A stretch of DNA of 64,000 bases, taken from the NCBI RefSeq assembly GCF_014836875.1, contig NZ_JACSQC010000005.1, positions 62,001-126,000 on the forward strand, given 5' to 3'. This document shows positions 24,102 to 33,136 of this stretch, one piece after another. The first letter of the stretch is position 1; every line of letters starts with the position of its first letter. Origin of the DNA: Arthrobacter pullicola. GTDB lineage: Bacteria > Actinomycetota > Actinomycetes > Actinomycetales > Micrococcaceae. A model generated the notes under the pieces. The model was given only the letters and a program-made list of their open reading frames with translations. It was not told the origin of the DNA and did no database searches. The translations under genes were made by a program, and so were the position numbers.

Positions 24102-25358
24102 CTACTCGAAGAGGCTCTCCCCCACGAATCCGCCCTCCCGCGCGCCCGGCGGGACAGCGAACACCGCCGAACCAATCGGCGTCGTCCATTCATTGAGCAG
24201 GTCCAGCTTGTCCAGGCGCTCCTGGATGGGCACAAACTGGGCCGTGACATCTGCCTGGTAGGAGACAAAGACCTGGCCGGCATCGGAGACGGCTCCCCCG
24301 GGTTCCGGCGCGGCGTCGTAATTGTAGGAACGCCGCAGGATGCGCTGCCGCGGATTATCCGGCCGGGCGCGGCGCATGTGCGCGTAGTCCGGAATCACCG
24401 GGAACCCCAGGGAGGTGACGGCCTCGAAATCCGGCTCGTCGTGTTCAGCGGAGCCGGTCAGCGGTGCGCCGTTGGCCAGCGTCCGTCCGACCGATTCCTC
24501 CCGTCCGCGCCGGTCCAGTTCATCCCAGGTGTCCAGGTTCATAGCTATCCGGCGCACGACGACGGACGTTCCGCCTTCCAGCCAGGCCGGAATCTCGGTA
24601 TCGCCCCAGACCACGCGGTCGAACTCGGCCGTCCCCGGCACAGGATTCGCCGATCCGTCCACCTGCCCGAAGAGGTTCCGTGCGGTGGTGCCGGCCTGTT
24701 CGCTGCCATAGGCGCGGCGGAATCCGGACTGGATCCAGCGCACGACGGCGAAGGACCGGCTGTCCTTGAGCAGCATGCGCTGGGCATGGGCGAGCGTCAG
24801 CGGATCATCGGCACAGAGCTGCAGCAGCAGGTCGCCACCGTTCCAGCGCTCCTGCAGGGCGTCGATGCCAAAGGCGGGCAGCGGAGCCAGCCAGGCCGGT
24901 GCCAGGTGCGGGGCGACGGCGGCCACGAGCCGCGGCCCGAACCCGAACGTCACGGTCAGCCGGGCCGGCAGAACGGCCAGCTCGGCCTCTGTGTCAGCAA
25001 GGGCGGGCTGCCCCTGGGTCAGGGCAGCGGCGTCGTCGCTGAGCAGGCGCAGCAGGGACCGGATGCGGTCCCTGCCCACGCCGTCGCGCAGGTCCAGCGC
25101 CACAAAGGACGCGTGGGCCGGCGGCGGGGTTTCAATGCCTGCCTGATGAAGACCGAAGAACGGGACAATCTGGCTGCCGTTGGCGCCGGCCTCGTCCAGC
25201 CCGGTCCGGACCAGGTCCGGGGCAGCGGATCCGGCCCGGCCGGCGGCCAGCTGCGCGCCGGCTGCGGCAACCGCACCCAGGCCGGCTGCTGCCCCGCCGA
25301 AGAGCAGGTGCCGGCGGGCGACTCCCCCGTTGCGGGGTGGAGCTGATTCCGGGCTCAT
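24102..25358 (-). CDS. Tat-exported DyP-type haem peroxidase (DtpA/EfeB-like)
   Basis: Dye-decolorising peroxidase of 418 residues. The N-terminus has a twin-arginine signal (Arg15-Arg16 in ARRHLLFGG, then a hydrophobic Ala/Gly stretch). The DyP signature GQVDG is present in LFGQVDGSANP, and a likely proximal haem histidine lies in YAHMRRARP. Its start overlaps the stop of the PCuAC gene as TGATG, so the two are coupled. In Streptomyces lividans the related DtpA is encoded with PCuAC- and CopC-type copper proteins, and the same grouping occurs here, which suggests a copper-linked role. EfeB-type iron uptake is less likely because efeU and efeO are absent. Confidence 0.87.
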   Translation of the reverse strand: MSPESAPPRNGGVARRHLLFGGAAAGLGAVAAAGAQLAAGRAGSAAPDLVRTGLDEAGANGSQIVPFFGLHQAGIETPPPAHASFVALDLRDGVGRDRIRSLLRLLSDDAAALTQGQPALADTEAELAVLPARLTVTFGFGPRLVAAVAPHLAPAWLAPLPAFGIDALQERWNGGDLLLQLCADDPLTLAHAQRMLLKDSRSFAVVRWIQSGFRRAYGSEQAGTTARNLFGQVDGSANPVPGTAEFDRVVWGDTEIPAWLEGGTSVVVRRIAMNLDTWDELDRRGREESVGRTLANGAPLTGSAEHDEPDFEAVTSLGFPVIPDYAHMRRARPDNPRQRILRRSYNYDAAPEPGGAVSDAGQVFVSYQADVTAQFVPIQERLDKLDLLNEWTTPIGSAVFAVPPGAREGGFVGESLFE

Positions 25359-25954
25359 CAGTGGTCCACAGTGCCGTGGGTGTCTTCAGTGCCGTGGGTG
25401 TCATCAGTGCCGTGGCTGTGCTCGTGGTCTGCGTCGGCGTCGGCGCCGCCGCCGTAGTTTTCATTGGCTCCGGCAAAGTCCTTGGCGATGACCTCGATGC
25501 CGGTGGTGCTGCCGTCAGCCAGTTCCAGGGTGATCGGCAGCGTGTCTCCCGCAAGCAGGCCGTCCTCCAGGCCCATCAGCATCAGATGGCTGGCGCCGGG
25601 TCCCAGCAGGTATTCGCCACCTGCCGGAATGATGAACCCGCCGTCGATCTCCTGCATGGTCATGGCGCCGTCAGCTCCGGCTGCCGTTTCATGCAGTTCA
25701 ACGGAGGCGGCTGCCGGAGAGTTGGCGGCGACCACGGTGAGGTCGTCAGCGCCGCTGTTTTTCAGGGTTCCGAAGACTCCGGTCATGCCGCCGGCGTCCG
25801 CGGCCTTGGCCCAGGCGCCGGTGATGGTCAGGGAGTGCGCCTGTTCAGCCGCGGCTGACGACGCGGTACCGGAAGCCGGGGCGTCCGCTCCACAGCCGGC
25901 CAGCCCGACGGCGGACAGGGCGAGGACTGCTGCTGCAAGGGGGATTTTTTTCAT
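25358..25954 (-). CDS. PCuAC-type copper chaperone lipoprotein
   Basis: Extracellular lipoprotein of 198 residues: signal peptide with lipobox LAGC (Cys21), then a PCuAC domain with the Cu(I)-binding histidine and methionines in VELHETAAG and GASHLMLMGL. The C-terminal tail is His/Asp/Thr-rich, with THGTEDTHGTVDH ending the protein, an unusual extra metal-binding tail. ATG 25954 follows GGAG at a slightly long distance; the frame extends upstream but without a signal peptide fit. It lies between CopC and the DyP gene and probably carries copper outside the membrane. Confidence 0.88.
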   Translation of the reverse strand: MKKIPLAAAVLALSAVGLAGCGADAPASGTASSAAAEQAHSLTITGAWAKAADAGGMTGVFGTLKNSGADDLTVVAANSPAAASVELHETAAGADGAMTMQEIDGGFIIPAGGEYLLGPGASHLMLMGLEDGLLAGDTLPITLELADGSTTGIEVIAKDFAGANENYGGGADADADHEHSHGTDDTHGTEDTHGTVDH

Positions 25955-26055
25955 GGGGAAGGTACTCCAAAGGGGTAAGTGTCCGGGCACGCACAAGGGG
26001 CCGGAAAAGGGTGTGGGAGTCCTGCGGCGCCGCACCGGCACCGCAGGAAAGGGCT

Positions 26056-26081
26056 CGCGCCGGGCCGTCAGGCCCGGCGCG
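26056..26081 (-). terminator. Hairpin between copC and the PCuAC gene
   Basis: An 11-bp perfect stem (CGCGCCGGGCC, loop GTCA, GGCCCGGCGCG) without a T-run. It may reduce or time read-through from copC into the downstream genes. Confidence 0.6.
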
Positions 26082-26093
26082 GAAGAGGTGAAG

Positions 26094-26726
26094 CTAGGCG
26101 TTGCCGCCGCGGCGGCGCTTGTTCACGACGACGACGATGACGTAGATGATCACTCCGATGAGGGCTCCGCCCAGGGCCGTCAGGACCCAACCCATGGGAC
26201 CGAAAGTGCTGGTGTTTTCACCCGAAGCTGTGGTGGCGGATTCTTCGGGAGCCGGAGTTGTGGCTTCGGCAGTCGGAGTTGCAGCCGCTGTGCCCGTTTC
26301 AGCCTGATCGGTGGCCGCGCCGCTGGAGACAGGTGCACCCACGGTGAAGCTGAACGCACCGGTGATCGGGTGTCCGTCGCTCGAGACGGCCCGCCAGGTG
26401 ACCTGGTACTCACCGTCGGTAAGGGCGGGAAGCTTCTGGACCAGGGTTTCCCGGTTCAGGACCGGTTCGGACTCGACCAGGTTGGTCCCGGAGGCATCAG
26501 CGACGATCACCTGGTTGCCCAGGTCCATCAGTTCGGCACTGAACACGAGTTCAATTTCGGCAGGCGCCTCGTCCAGCACCGTACCGTCGGCCGGTGTGGC
26601 AGAAACAAGTTCATCGTGGGCCAGGGCAGGCGGAGCGGCTACCAGGAAGAGGGCAAGGGCACCGAACAGTGCGGTGGCGAGAAGGACGGCGCGCGTACGG
26701 GCGTGCTGGAAAAGGGAGGTTGTCAT
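26094..26726 (-). CDS. CopC-domain copper-binding protein with C-terminal membrane anchor
   Basis: Exported protein of 210 residues. A signal peptide ends at PPALA, so the mature protein would begin with His-Asp-Glu-Leu, and an N-terminal histidine is a known Cu(II) ligand in CopC. The second histidine is in VSSDGHPITG. After a Thr/Ala/Glu-rich linker, a hydrophobic helix (LTALGGALIGVIIYVIVVVV) and a KRRRGG tail anchor it in the membrane. ATG 26726 has GGAAAG upstream. The gene is expressed with the membrane protein before it and with PCuAC and DyP after it. Confidence 0.88.
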   Translation of the reverse strand: MTTSLFQHARTRAVLLATALFGALALFLVAAPPALAHDELVSATPADGTVLDEAPAEIELVFSAELMDLGNQVIVADASGTNLVESEPVLNRETLVQKLPALTDGEYQVTWRAVSSDGHPITGAFSFTVGAPVSSGAATDQAETGTAAATPTAEATTPAPEESATTASGENTSTFGPMGWVLTALGGALIGVIIYVIVVVVNKRRRGGNA

Positions 26727-26781
26727 TACTGCTTTCCGTTCCGTGGCGGAACTGCGGTTCGTGTGGATGCGCTCAGGGCGC

Positions 26782-27399
26782 TTAGGCGGACACGAATGCA
26801 GCCGGCGGGCCACGATGGCGGAAAGTCAGCAGAGGTATGCCCAGATTACGCAGGCCCCTTGGACGGTAGGCGAGCACCCGGGCCACCGGGCGGGGAAGGT
26901 GCTCCGGCTGGAACAGCGGGAGCAGGGCGCCGGGCCGCAGCCCCAGGGCTTCGCTGAGCCTGCGGGCCGTTTTCTCGCCGCAGGCCAGCAGCCACACCGT
27001 CGCGGCTGCCGCGAGGGCGTGGCTGAACCACATGAGGAGTCCCGCGGCGGCGGCCGCCTGGGCAGGCTCGGCCGCGAGGGAACGTTCGGCCACGCCGGTA
27101 AAGAAGGCGGTGTGGCCGGCATGTCCTGCCTGGGTCCCGACCGTTGCCGGCGCGGACCCCAGGCTGAACAGGAAGTGGAAAAGTCCCTGGCTGAAGACCA
27201 CCGCCGCGGAGAGCCGCAGCAGTGAGAGCGAGCGTCCAGCGAGAAGGCAGCTGAACATTCCGGACAGTGCCAGGGAGAACAGGACGATGGCGGGCTCCGG
27301 TGTGGAACCTCCGCCAAGCACATGCGACGCGGAGGCGACAGCCGTGGCCGCAAATGCTGCGGCCCAGCCACGCACCAGGCGTGCGGCACGCACAGTCAT
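26782..27399 (-). CDS. Membrane protein in the copper/DyP gene group
   Basis: A 205-residue membrane protein with about five hydrophobic segments and several histidines next to them (SHVLGG, FHFLF, AGHAGH, FSHALA). I do not recognise the family with confidence. The first-gene position before copC, only 55 bp away, suggests a copper-related partner, possibly a reduced CopD-like protein, but that is inference. ATG 27399 is preceded by GGAGGACTC. The C-terminus is soluble and basic. Confidence 0.65.
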   Translation of the reverse strand: MTVRAARLVRGWAAAFAATAVASASHVLGGGSTPEPAIVLFSLALSGMFSCLLAGRSLSLLRLSAAVVFSQGLFHFLFSLGSAPATVGTQAGHAGHTAFFTGVAERSLAAEPAQAAAAAGLLMWFSHALAAAATVWLLACGEKTARRLSEALGLRPGALLPLFQPEHLPRPVARVLAYRPRGLRNLGIPLLTFRHRGPPAAFVSA

Positions 27400-27552
27400 G
27401 AGTCCTCCTCGGGCACCGGATGCCGGGCAGGGTGGTGCTCCGGCCCTGTCATTCTCCCGGAGTTTGGCGGTGCTGTCGAATGGGACGGCACCGCGGTGAC
27501 AGCCGGCCAGGCTGGGCGGCCCGGCACCCCTTCCGGCCGGCACCGGGGCTAG

Positions 27553-28353
27553 TTAACCCTTGAAGTGCGGCTTCCGTTTATCCACAAAAGCTGCAAACCC
27601 TTCCGCGTAGTCCTCGGTGCCGCAGAGCACGCCCTGGGCCTTGTTTTCGTCCTCCACGGATTCCCACAGGCCCAGGCGCTGGTCGCGGATCTGGGCGACC
27701 AGTTCCTTCGAAGCACGGAACGCACCGGTGGCGCCGGTTGCGACGCGGGCAACCGTGGCGCGCGTGGCCTCCAGCAGGTCATCGGCCGGGAACACGCGGC
27801 TGAATAGTCCGGCAGCCACAGCCTCGGAACCACTCATCAGGTCCGCGGTGTAAATCAGGTCAAGCGTGCGGTGCGCGCCGAGGCGCTCGGTGAACAGCCA
27901 GTGCCCGCCCGAGTCCAGGGTCGCGCCGAGGTTGGCGAACGGCGAGCCGATCTTGGCACTGTCTGCCACGTAGACCACGTCGGTGGCCACCAGCAGGCCA
28001 AGCCCGACGCCGAGGCAGGCACCCTGGGCGGCGGCGAACGTGGGTGCCGGAAAGGCCGCCATTTTCTTCAGCAGCGGGGTGACCAGGTCCCCCAGGTAGC
28101 CATAGGCGTCGTCGTTGGCCGGGTCGACGGCGGAGATGTCCCGTCCGGCGCAGAACGCCCGGCCCTCACCACGCAGCAGCAGCGCCCGCACCCCGGCGGC
28201 CGCGGCGTCGTCATAAGCCCTGGACAGGTCCGCCAGCCCCTGTTCGTCCAGGGAGTTGAGCTTCTTCGGCGCGTTCAGCACCACTTCGGCTATGCCGTCA
28301 CGGATGCTCAGCTCGACCATGGAGCCGGTGGATGCGGGGGTCTGCTCACTCAT
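27553..28353 (-). CDS. paaG: Ring-epoxide isomerase / enoyl-CoA hydratase-isomerase
   Basis: Crotonase-fold enzyme of 266 residues at the end of the paaABCDE operon. It has the oxyanion-hole segments FCAGRDIS and QGACLGVGL. An aspartate (Asp147 in ATLDSGGHW) sits where PaaG has its catalytic Asp, and the first hydratase glutamate is replaced, so it fits PaaG (1,2-epoxyphenylacetyl-CoA to oxepin-CoA) better than PaaF. It begins 14 bp after paaE; the ribosome-binding site is weak, so coupling to paaE is likely. Confidence 0.8.
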   Translation of the reverse strand: MSEQTPASTGSMVELSIRDGIAEVVLNAPKKLNSLDEQGLADLSRAYDDAAAAGVRALLLRGEGRAFCAGRDISAVDPANDDAYGYLGDLVTPLLKKMAAFPAPTFAAAQGACLGVGLGLLVATDVVYVADSAKIGSPFANLGATLDSGGHWLFTERLGAHRTLDLIYTADLMSGSEAVAAGLFSRVFPADDLLEATRATVARVATGATGAFRASKELVAQIRDQRLGLWESVEDENKAQGVLCGTEDYAEGFAAFVDKRKPHFKG

Positions 28354-28367
28354 GGGGATCTGGGCTC

Positions 28368-29531
28368 CTAGGCGTCGTAGTCGACGGTCACTTCGGGACT
28401 GGTGGGACGGCTCTGGCAGGTGAGGATGTAGCCCTTCTCAATCTCGTCCGGTTCCAGCGCGTAGTTCTCTTCCATCTCCACCGTGCCGGTGACCACCTTG
28501 GCGCGGCAGGTGCCGCAGACACCGCCGGCGCAGGCGAAGGGTACGTCCGGGCGGACCCGCAGTGCGGCGTTGAGGATGGACTCGCGGGCGTGGGTGGGGC
28601 TGGCGACCTTGCCCTGCAGCCCGTCAAGCCGGAAGCTGATTTCGAAGTTGTCCGCGGAGGGGTCCACCTTGACCGGACGGCCAATCTGGCCTTCCGGCCG
28701 GCCTGGCTGGCCGGTGGTGAAGAGTTCGAAGCGCACTTTTTCGGCTTCCACGCCGCGTTCGGCGAGGGCGTCGCGGCACATCTGTACGAGTTCAAAGGGA
28801 CCGCACAGGAACCACTCATCCACGTCCCGGGTCGGCAGGACCGATTCGATCAGGGTGGTCAGCTTCTCCGAATCGATCCGGCCGGAGAGCAGCGGGGAGA
28901 TGCGCTGTTCGCGGGAGAGCACGTGGTGCAGCGCGAAGCGGGCGGGGTACTTGTCCTTCAGATCGGCGAGTTCCTCCAGGAACATCACGTCCATGGCGGC
29001 CTTGTTGGCGTACACCAGGTCGAAGCGAACGTTCTCCGACGCCGCCAGCACTGTGCGGGCGATCGAGATTACCGGCGTGATGCCGGAGCCCGCCGCGACG
29101 GCGACGAAGACGTTCTCCTCGGTGACGTCGATGTCCTCCGGATGGTTCATGGCGTTCATCGGATGCTTGGAAATGAACCCGCCGGTGGGGCTCATGACGT
29201 CCAGGACGTCACCGGCTTTCAGCGATTCGTTGGCCCAGGTGGAGAACCGTCCGCCCAGGCCCCGCTTGATGGCGACGCGGATCTCCCCCGGTGTCGGCTC
29301 GGCGCAGATCGAATAGCTGCGGCGTACCTCCTGCCCGTCCAGCGTGGTGCGCAGGGCAACGTATTGTCCCGGCAGGTAGTCGAAGGACCCTGCCAGGTCC
29401 GTGGGCACCGCGAACGTAACTTCGATGGCGTCTTCCGTGAGCCGGCGGACTGCACTGACCGTCAGCGGGTGGAAAGCCGTACGACGGGATGCCGGGGCCG
29501 CACCGGCGGCCTCGGTGGTGGAGGTTGTCAT
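28368..29531 (-). CDS. paaE: Phenylacetyl-CoA 1,2-epoxidase reductase subunit
   Basis: Flavin and iron-sulfur reductase of 387 residues that passes electrons from NADPH to the PaaA di-iron centre. Order of domains: FAD-binding (RRSYSIC), nicotinamide-binding (VAAGSGITP) and a C-terminal plant-type [2Fe-2S] ferredoxin (CAGGVCGTC, with the last cysteine in LTCQSRP). It starts 2 bp after paaD. Length and domain order match the family. Confidence 0.95.
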   Translation of the reverse strand: MTTSTTEAAGAAPASRRTAFHPLTVSAVRRLTEDAIEVTFAVPTDLAGSFDYLPGQYVALRTTLDGQEVRRSYSICAEPTPGEIRVAIKRGLGGRFSTWANESLKAGDVLDVMSPTGGFISKHPMNAMNHPEDIDVTEENVFVAVAAGSGITPVISIARTVLAASENVRFDLVYANKAAMDVMFLEELADLKDKYPARFALHHVLSREQRISPLLSGRIDSEKLTTLIESVLPTRDVDEWFLCGPFELVQMCRDALAERGVEAEKVRFELFTTGQPGRPEGQIGRPVKVDPSADNFEISFRLDGLQGKVASPTHARESILNAALRVRPDVPFACAGGVCGTCRAKVVTGTVEMEENYALEPDEIEKGYILTCQSRPTSPEVTVDYDA

Positions 29532-29533
29532 AG

Positions 29534-30097
29534 TTAGAGCACCTTGAAGTAGTCGAAGGGTTCCTGGCAGTCGCCGCAGACGTAGAGCGCCTTGCAGGAG
29601 GTGGAGCCAAAGCGGGTCATTTCACGGGTATTGAGTGAGGAGCACTGCGGGCATTTGACGCTCAGTCCCAGCCGGATGGGACCCGCGGCGGCCCGCCCGG
29701 TGGGCGGCGCGATGCCGTACGCATTGAGCTTGGTCTTACCGGCTTCGCTCATCCAGTCGGTGGTCCAGGCCGGCGCGAGCACCAGGTCCACCCGGACTCC
29801 GGCATAACCTGCCGCCACCAGCGCGGCGGTGACGTCCTCACGGATCGCGTCCATGGCCGGGCAGCCGGAATAGGTGGGGGTAATGGCCACCCGGACCTGG
29901 TTTCCGTCCATGAGTTCCACGGCCCGCAGCACCCCCAGGTCCTCAATGGTGAGGACGGGGATTTCCGGGTCGCAGACTGTGGCAGCCACATCCCAGGCGG
30001 CAGCGGCGGCGGGGTGAACCGGGCGGAGCGCCGTGCTGGAATCCGGGTCCGTCCTGGAATCCGGGAGGTTGTCTCTGGCCATGTCTGTCTGGTTCAT
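29534..30097 (-). CDS. paaD: Phenylacetyl-CoA epoxidase assembly protein
   Basis: A 187-residue protein with a DUF59/MIP18-type domain (VCDPEIPVLTIEDLGVL, TYSGCPAMDAI) and a C-terminal zinc-ribbon-like set of cysteines (KCPQCSS and VCGDCQEPF). PaaD is needed for a working PaaABCE complex, probably in iron or iron-sulfur maturation. The N-terminal 25 residues are variable and low in complexity. It lies between paaC and paaE, 5 bp after paaC. Confidence 0.93.
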   Translation of the reverse strand: MNQTDMARDNLPDSRTDPDSSTALRPVHPAAAAAWDVAATVCDPEIPVLTIEDLGVLRAVELMDGNQVRVAITPTYSGCPAMDAIREDVTAALVAAGYAGVRVDLVLAPAWTTDWMSEAGKTKLNAYGIAPPTGRAAAGPIRLGLSVKCPQCSSLNTREMTRFGSTSCKALYVCGDCQEPFDYFKVL

Positions 30098-30102
30098 GGC
30101 TG

Positions 30103-30921
30103 TTACCAGGACGCGCCGGGATGTTCGCGGGCCAGGACCTGCATTTCAGCCAGGAGCGGGCCAAGGTACTCACTGTGCAGCCCCTGGCGTCCGCCGCCGG
30201 GAGCGGGCTGGACTTCGGGGACTTGGAGTTCAGCCTCGGCCAGTACGGCGCCGACCTTTTCGTCGAAGGCTGCCCGCAGTGTGGAGGGCAGGACGGCGGT
30301 TCCCTCGAGGGAGCGGACCAGCTCGTCATCCTCGAACAGTTCGCCGACGTACGGCCAGATCAGTTCCAGGGCGCGGATCATGCGGGTGCGTGATTCCTCG
30401 GTGCCCTGACCCAGGCGCAGCACCCACTGGGCGCTGTGGTCCCGGTGGTAGTCAACTTCCTTGACGGCCTTGGCTGCGATGGCAGCCAGAGTCTCGTCCT
30501 TGGAGGTGAGCATGGCGGTGTAGAGCTCGAATTGGTAGAACGACACCACCAGCTGGCGCGCGATGGTCCGGGCAAAATCACCGTTTTCCTGCTCCACGAT
30601 GTGGGCGGAGCGGTAGTCCCCCTCACCGCGCCAGTACGCCAGGTCATCTTCTGATTTGCCCCAGGCGGTGCCGGCATAGGTCAGGAAGGAACGGGCGTGG
30701 CCAAGCAGGTCCAGTGCGATGTTGGAAAGGGCAATGTCCTCTTCCAGCTCAGGAGCACGGGAGATCCACCAGCCCAGGCGCTGGGCCAGGATGAGTGAGT
30801 CGTCCCCCAGGCGCAGGGCGTATTCAGCGGTGTCGGCGGGTGCCTTGGCATCCGAGGCGGCAATGTCCTCCGGGCGGAGGGCATTGCCCGGGGTAATGCG
30901 GGTGGCGCTGTCCGAGCTCAC
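30103..30921 (-). CDS. paaC: Phenylacetyl-CoA 1,2-epoxidase structural subunit
   Basis: A 272-residue ferritin-like helical subunit that forms the stable core with PaaA. Family features are LGDDSLILAQRLGWW, the ALSNIALDLLGHAR stretch, YQFELYTAM and KEVDYHRDH. It starts at GTG 30921, overlapping the paaB stop as GTGA, so translation is coupled. It has no catalytic iron of its own in this family. Confidence 0.95.
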   Translation of the reverse strand: MSSDSATRITPGNALRPEDIAASDAKAPADTAEYALRLGDDSLILAQRLGWWISRAPELEEDIALSNIALDLLGHARSFLTYAGTAWGKSEDDLAYWRGEGDYRSAHIVEQENGDFARTIARQLVVSFYQFELYTAMLTSKDETLAAIAAKAVKEVDYHRDHSAQWVLRLGQGTEESRTRMIRALELIWPYVGELFEDDELVRSLEGTAVLPSTLRAAFDEKVGAVLAEAELQVPEVQPAPGGGRQGLHSEYLGPLLAEMQVLAREHPGASW

Positions 30922-31280
30922 AGGTGCTTCACCCCTTCAGACTTGCGGTAGTACGTGGCGTGCCGGTAGTCCTTGCCCTGCGGGGACTCGAAGAACTGCC
31001 CCTTGGCATCCGGATCGCTGGAGATGATGGCTTCCGCGGGGACGACCCAAAGCGAAACGCCTTCGTTGCGCCGGGTGTAGAGGTCACGCGCGTTGCGGAG
31101 GGCCATATCCGCGTCCGGTGCATGCAGTGACCCGGCATGCACGTGGGAAAGCCCGCGGGAGGAACGGACAAAAACTTCCCAGAGCGGCCAGGCCGCGCTG
31201 ACGCCTGATCCGGGCTGGGCAGAGGAATCGGTACCTACCGGCTTAGCGCCGTCGTCACCCGTTGTGGAACCGGAAACCAT
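30918..31280 (-). CDS. paaB: Phenylacetyl-CoA 1,2-epoxidase subunit B
   Basis: Small subunit of 120 residues. The conserved PaaB core is WEVFVRSSRGLSHVHAGSLH, followed by DADMALRNARDLYTRR and the late DYRHATYYRK (each within the core of about 90 residues). An extra Ser/Gly/Thr-rich N-terminus of about 28 residues is not part of the usual protein. It starts 2 bp after paaA and overlaps paaC by 4 bp. Confidence 0.95.
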   Translation of the reverse strand: MVSGSTTGDDGAKPVGTDSSAQPGSGVSAAWPLWEVFVRSSRGLSHVHAGSLHAPDADMALRNARDLYTRRNEGVSLWVVPAEAIISSDPDAKGQFFESPQGKDYRHATYYRKSEGVKHL

Positions 31281-31282
31281 GC

Positions 31283-32278
31283 TTATGCCACCTCAGTCTT
31301 TCGTGCCTGTTTTGCGGCGTAGGCCGCCGCTGCTTCGCGCACCCAGGCGCCGTTCTCATGTGCTTCCCGGCGCCGTGCCAGACGCTGGGCATTGCACGGG
31401 CCGCGGCCGGCGAGGACTTCCTTGAACTCATTCCAGTCGAGGGGCCCGTATTCCCACTTACCGGTTTCTTCGTTGAACCGGATCTGGTCATCGGGGAGGG
31501 TCAGGCCCAGGACCTTGACCTGCTCGAAGATCATCCCGACGAACCGCTGCCGCAGTTCATCATTGGAGAAACGCTTGATGTTCCACTTCATGGACTGCTG
31601 GGAATTCGGTGAATTGTCATCCGGCGGGCCGAACATCATCAGGGATGGGGCGTACCAGCGGTTGATCGCGTCCTGCGCCATCTGCCTCTGGGCTTCAGTG
31701 CCGTTGGCCAGTTCCAGCAGGATCTCGAATCCCTGCCGCTGGTGGAAGGACTCTTCCTTGCAGACCCGCACCATGGCCCGGCCGTAGGGGCCATATGAGG
31801 CACGGCACAGCGGCACCTGGTTGCAGATGGCAGCGCCGTCAACCAGCCAGCCGATGGCCCCCATGTCCGCCCAGCTGCGGGTCGGGTAGTTGAAGATGCT
31901 GGAGTAGCGGGCCTTGCCGGCAATCAGATCCTCGGTCATCTTCTCGCGCGGGGTGCCCAGGGTCTCGGCTGCGGAGTAGAGGTAGAGGCCGTGTCCGGCT
32001 TCATCCTGGACCTTGGCCATCAGGATGGCCTTGCGCTTGAGCGAGGGCGCACGGGTGATCCAGTTGGCTTCCGGCTGCATTCCGACAATCTCTGAATGCG
32101 CGTGCTGGGAGATCTGGCGGACCAGGGTCTTCCGGTAGCCCTCCGGCATCCAGTCCCGCGGCTCAATCCGGGAATCCTCGGCGATGATCGCGTCGAAAGC
32201 GGCCTGCCCGGCCTGGTCCTCGGCACTGAAGGCCGGGACGGCGTGCAGGTCCCGCTGCGCGTCGGTCTGCGTAGCCAT
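31283..32278 (-). CDS. paaA: Phenylacetyl-CoA 1,2-epoxidase catalytic subunit
   Basis: Di-iron oxygenase subunit of 331 residues that epoxidises the ring of phenylacetyl-CoA. Iron-ligand helices are visible in [13 protein letters not shown] (Glu and His) and [11 protein letters not shown] (the second Glu-x-x-His). [14 protein letters not shown] and the C-terminal [12 protein letters not shown] are typical. ATG 32278 is preceded by GAGGTGA; the frame runs on upstream through the promoter. It is the first gene of paaABCDE-paaG and is probably repressed by PaaR at the operator 65 bp upstream. Confidence 0.95.
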   Translation of the reverse strand: MATQTDAQRDLHAVPAFSAEDQAGQAAFDAIIAEDSRIEPRDWMPEGYRKTLVRQISQHAHSEIVGMQPEANWITRAPSLKRKAILMAKVQDEAGHGLYLYSAAETLGTPREKMTEDLIAGKARYSSIFNYPTRSWADMGAIGWLVDGAAICNQVPLCRASYGPYGRAMVRVCKEESFHQRQGFEILLELANGTEAQRQMAQDAINRWYAPSLMMFGPPDDNSPNSQQSMKWNIKRFSNDELRQRFVGMIFEQVKVLGLTLPDDQIRFNEETGKWEYGPLDWNEFKEVLAGRGPCNAQRLARRREAHENGAWVREAAAAYAAKQARKTEVA

Positions 32279-32342
32279 AAAAGTCACCTCACTGTTTTCC
32301 ACATGGCCGCGGTCCGGACCACGGAAGTATCCCGGCCAATAA

Positions 32343-32361
32343 TTACCGACCGTTCGTTCAG
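32343..32361 (-). promoter_or_regulatory. PaaR operator-like site upstream of paaA
   Basis: The plus-strand sequence TTACCGACCGTTCGTTCAG matches the site before paaZ at 17 of 19 positions. It is close to the palindromic motif I recall for the corynebacterial PaaR. It lies about 65 bp before paaA. Confidence 0.65.
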
Positions 32362-32510
32362 GATATGGGTGTGAGCGGCGGCACGTCAAGGCGGCACCGG
32401 TTCGGTGCCGCCGGCCGGCTGCGAAGCTGCCTCGGGCCAGTCATATCCTTGGATATGCACACCCAGCAGCTACCTTGGGAATGGCACAGATCAGCGGCGG
32501 AGGAAGCACC

Positions 32511-33068
32511 ATGGTGAACAGCGGGCAGACGGAGCGCACCAGGCTTCGCGCGCGGATCAAGGACCGGGTCTCCCCGGCCCTGGCGGCGCAGCTGCTGGTT
32601 CCCGCACTGCTGGGACTGCTGGGATTCTGCGCCGTTGCCGCAGCCGTCGCCTCCACGGGCGGAGTCCTGGGTATCACCGTGACCGGACTCGCCGTCGTCG
32701 TTACCCTGCTGCTGGCCGCGGGAGCTGCACCCTTTTACGTTCCCTTCCTGCTGGCCGGGACCTGGTACAAGCCACTGGGCGTTCTGGCCACTGTGGCGGC
32801 CTTCCATCTGCTGCTTTTCGCGACGATCGGAAGATCGGTCCTGATGACGGTGTCCGCTGTCCCAGTGGCACTGGCCGGGGGCGGGCTGCTCCTGCTCACA
32901 TCACTGTGGTCCCAGTTCCACCACGGCCCGGCCGCCGAGCCGGTCATCGGCCCCGCCATGCCGGAGGATGCCCGCCCGTTCACGCACACGCTGGTGCTGG
33001 TAACGGTCAACTGGGTGTTTTTTGCCGCCGCAGGTATGTTCAGCGCCTGGTTCCTGCTCGGCCGCTGA
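32511..33068 (+). CDS. Four-helix membrane protein of unknown function
   Basis: A 185-residue protein with four strongly hydrophobic segments and a basic cytoplasmic N-terminus (TERTRLRARIKDR). A loop with FHHGPAAEP sits between helices 3 and 4. I do not recognise a family. ATG 32511 has GGAGGAA about 6 nt upstream, and the upstream frame lacks one, so this start is well supported. It is divergent from the paaA operon and only 68 bp before the oligopeptidase gene, but no functional link is visible. Confidence 0.65.
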   Translation: MVNSGQTERTRLRARIKDRVSPALAAQLLVPALLGLLGFCAVAAAVASTGGVLGITVTGLAVVVTLLLAAGAAPFYVPFLLAGTWYKPLGVLATVAAFHLLLFATIGRSVLMTVSAVPVALAGGGLLLLTSLWSQFHHGPAAEPVIGPAMPEDARPFTHTLVLVTVNWVFFAAAGMFSAWFLLGR

Positions 33069-33124
33069 GCCTTCGCCCGCGGCATAACCGCCCCGGACCG
33101 CCTTCCGCCGCGGGCCAGGCTGGA

Positions 33125-33130
33125 TATATT
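33125..33130 (+). promoter_or_regulatory. -10 element of the S9 peptidase gene (leaderless type)
   Basis: TATATT, 6 nt before ATG 33137. The intervening CGGAGG directly touches the start codon, so it cannot serve as a normal ribosome-binding site. Confidence 0.55.
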
Positions 33131-33136
33131 CGGAGG

